From the NCBI RefSeq assembly GCF_003574425.1, contig NZ_QLIU01000064.1, positions 1 to 64,000 of the forward strand: a stretch of 64,000 nucleotides of DNA, read 5' to 3'. Of the stretch, positions 63,691 through 64,000 are shown piece after piece. The stretch comes from Cysteiniphilum halobium (GTDB lineage Bacteria > Pseudomonadota > Gammaproteobacteria > Francisellales > Francisellaceae). Every line of letters starts with the position of its first letter. Within the stretch, counting starts at the first letter, position 1. The notes beneath the pieces are model-generated. The model did no database searches and was not told where the DNA came from. It was given only the letters and a program-made list of their open reading frames with translations. The translations under genes were made by a program, and so were the position numbers.

Positions 63691-64000
63691 ATGAGACTAA
63701 CATCAGACTTCTTTGACTGTGATGCAGTAGTGCTTGCACAAAAACTAATCGGCATGCTGATTTGTAGAAAATACAACGGTATAACACTGAAAGCACAAAT
63801 TATAGAGACTGAGGCTTATGCGGTAGATGATAAAGCAAGTCATGGTTCGCTTGGATTCACAAAAAAGCGCCAGGCATTGTTTATGGCACCAGGAACTATC
63901 TATATGTATTATTCAAGAGGATCCGACTCTTTTAACATCTCTGCAAAAGGTAAAGGTGCAGCGGTGCTTATTAAGTCAGCCATTGTCCCTGATGTGATGC
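63691..64000 (+). CDS. 3-methyladenine DNA glycosylase (AAG/Mpg family), cut by window end
   Basis: An open frame from ATG 63691 runs to the window edge; 103 residues are visible. FFDCDAVVLAQKLIGMLICRK, IIETEAYAVDDKASHGSLGFTKKRQALFMAPGTIYMYYSRG match the AAG family, in which Glu in ETEAY acts as the base for water attack on alkylated bases. The later family segment usually reads YGMHYCxNVS, here YSRGSDSFNIS, a divergent version. The remainder lies beyond the window. Confidence 0.88.
   Translation, partial: MRLTSDFFDCDAVVLAQKLIGMLICRKYNGITLKAQIIETEAYAVDDKASHGSLGFTKKRQALFMAPGTIYMYYSRGSDSFNISAKGKGAAVLIKSAIVPDVM

Overview
The window looks like chromosomal DNA of a low-G+C gammaproteobacterium. 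The evidence is a 5S rRNA end, TrpR, the tolQRAB-pal-cpoB block, hemD-hemX-hemY, smg-dprA, pcm-like-tolC and an atpIBEFHAGDC operon, all in AT-rich sequence. Together these suggest a relative of the Francisella / Fastidiosibacter / Piscirickettsia group. That placement is inferred from gene content and composition, not from an alignment.

Layout. 1-231: end of an rRNA operon (5S plus terminator). 374-6140: map, a coiled-coil protein of unknown role, fdxA, gmhB, plsC, galU, gmk and an outer-membrane beta-barrel. 6280-7867: an SLC13/DASS carrier and tRNA-Asn. 8093-19203: an accessory carbohydrate locus. Its minus-strand genes are uxuB-uxuA-kdgK-kdgA-uxaC, then a sugar porter and a myo-inositol oxygenase. 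Its plus-strand genes are a FucP-like MFS carrier and a trehalase-like (GH63/MGH1-type) hydrolase. 19243-34816: housekeeping genes (malic enzyme, smg, dprA, fkpB, ispH, pssA, tcdA, ftsY, fabH, plsX, rpmF, yceD, bcp, wbuC, purD, murG). 34857-48818: a GNAT protein, trpR, pcm-like, tolC, sufE, hemD/X/Y, gloB, mazG and the complete Tol-Pal system. 48822-56441: a membrane carrier with a sensor kinase and response regulator, an SPFH/NfeD pair, a CDF metal carrier and gltX. 56597-63622: the complete F1Fo ATP synthase operon. 63691-64000: start of a 3-methyladenine DNA glycosylase cut by the window edge.

The most distinctive region is 8-19 kb. It encodes every step from myo-inositol to pyruvate and glyceraldehyde-3-phosphate through D-glucuronate: uptake by a sugar porter, ring cleavage by MIOX, then UxaC, UxuB, UxuA, KdgK and KdgA. 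This bypasses the classical Iol pathway. All six MIOX metal ligands are present, but the enzyme carries an extra segment of roughly 45 residues between the first His and the His-Asp pair. KdgA is short at its C-terminus. No regulator gene lies in the cluster, but a perfect 14-bp palindrome sits on the predicted -10 region of the uxuB promoter.

Two repeat features are not explained by genes. One is an AATTAAG heptanucleotide array (10 units) between atpB and atpE, just upstream of the c-subunit ribosome-binding site. The other is a dispersed intergenic element of about 25-40 bp in five copies, three of which flank purD in the same orientation; two of those bracket a stem-loop.
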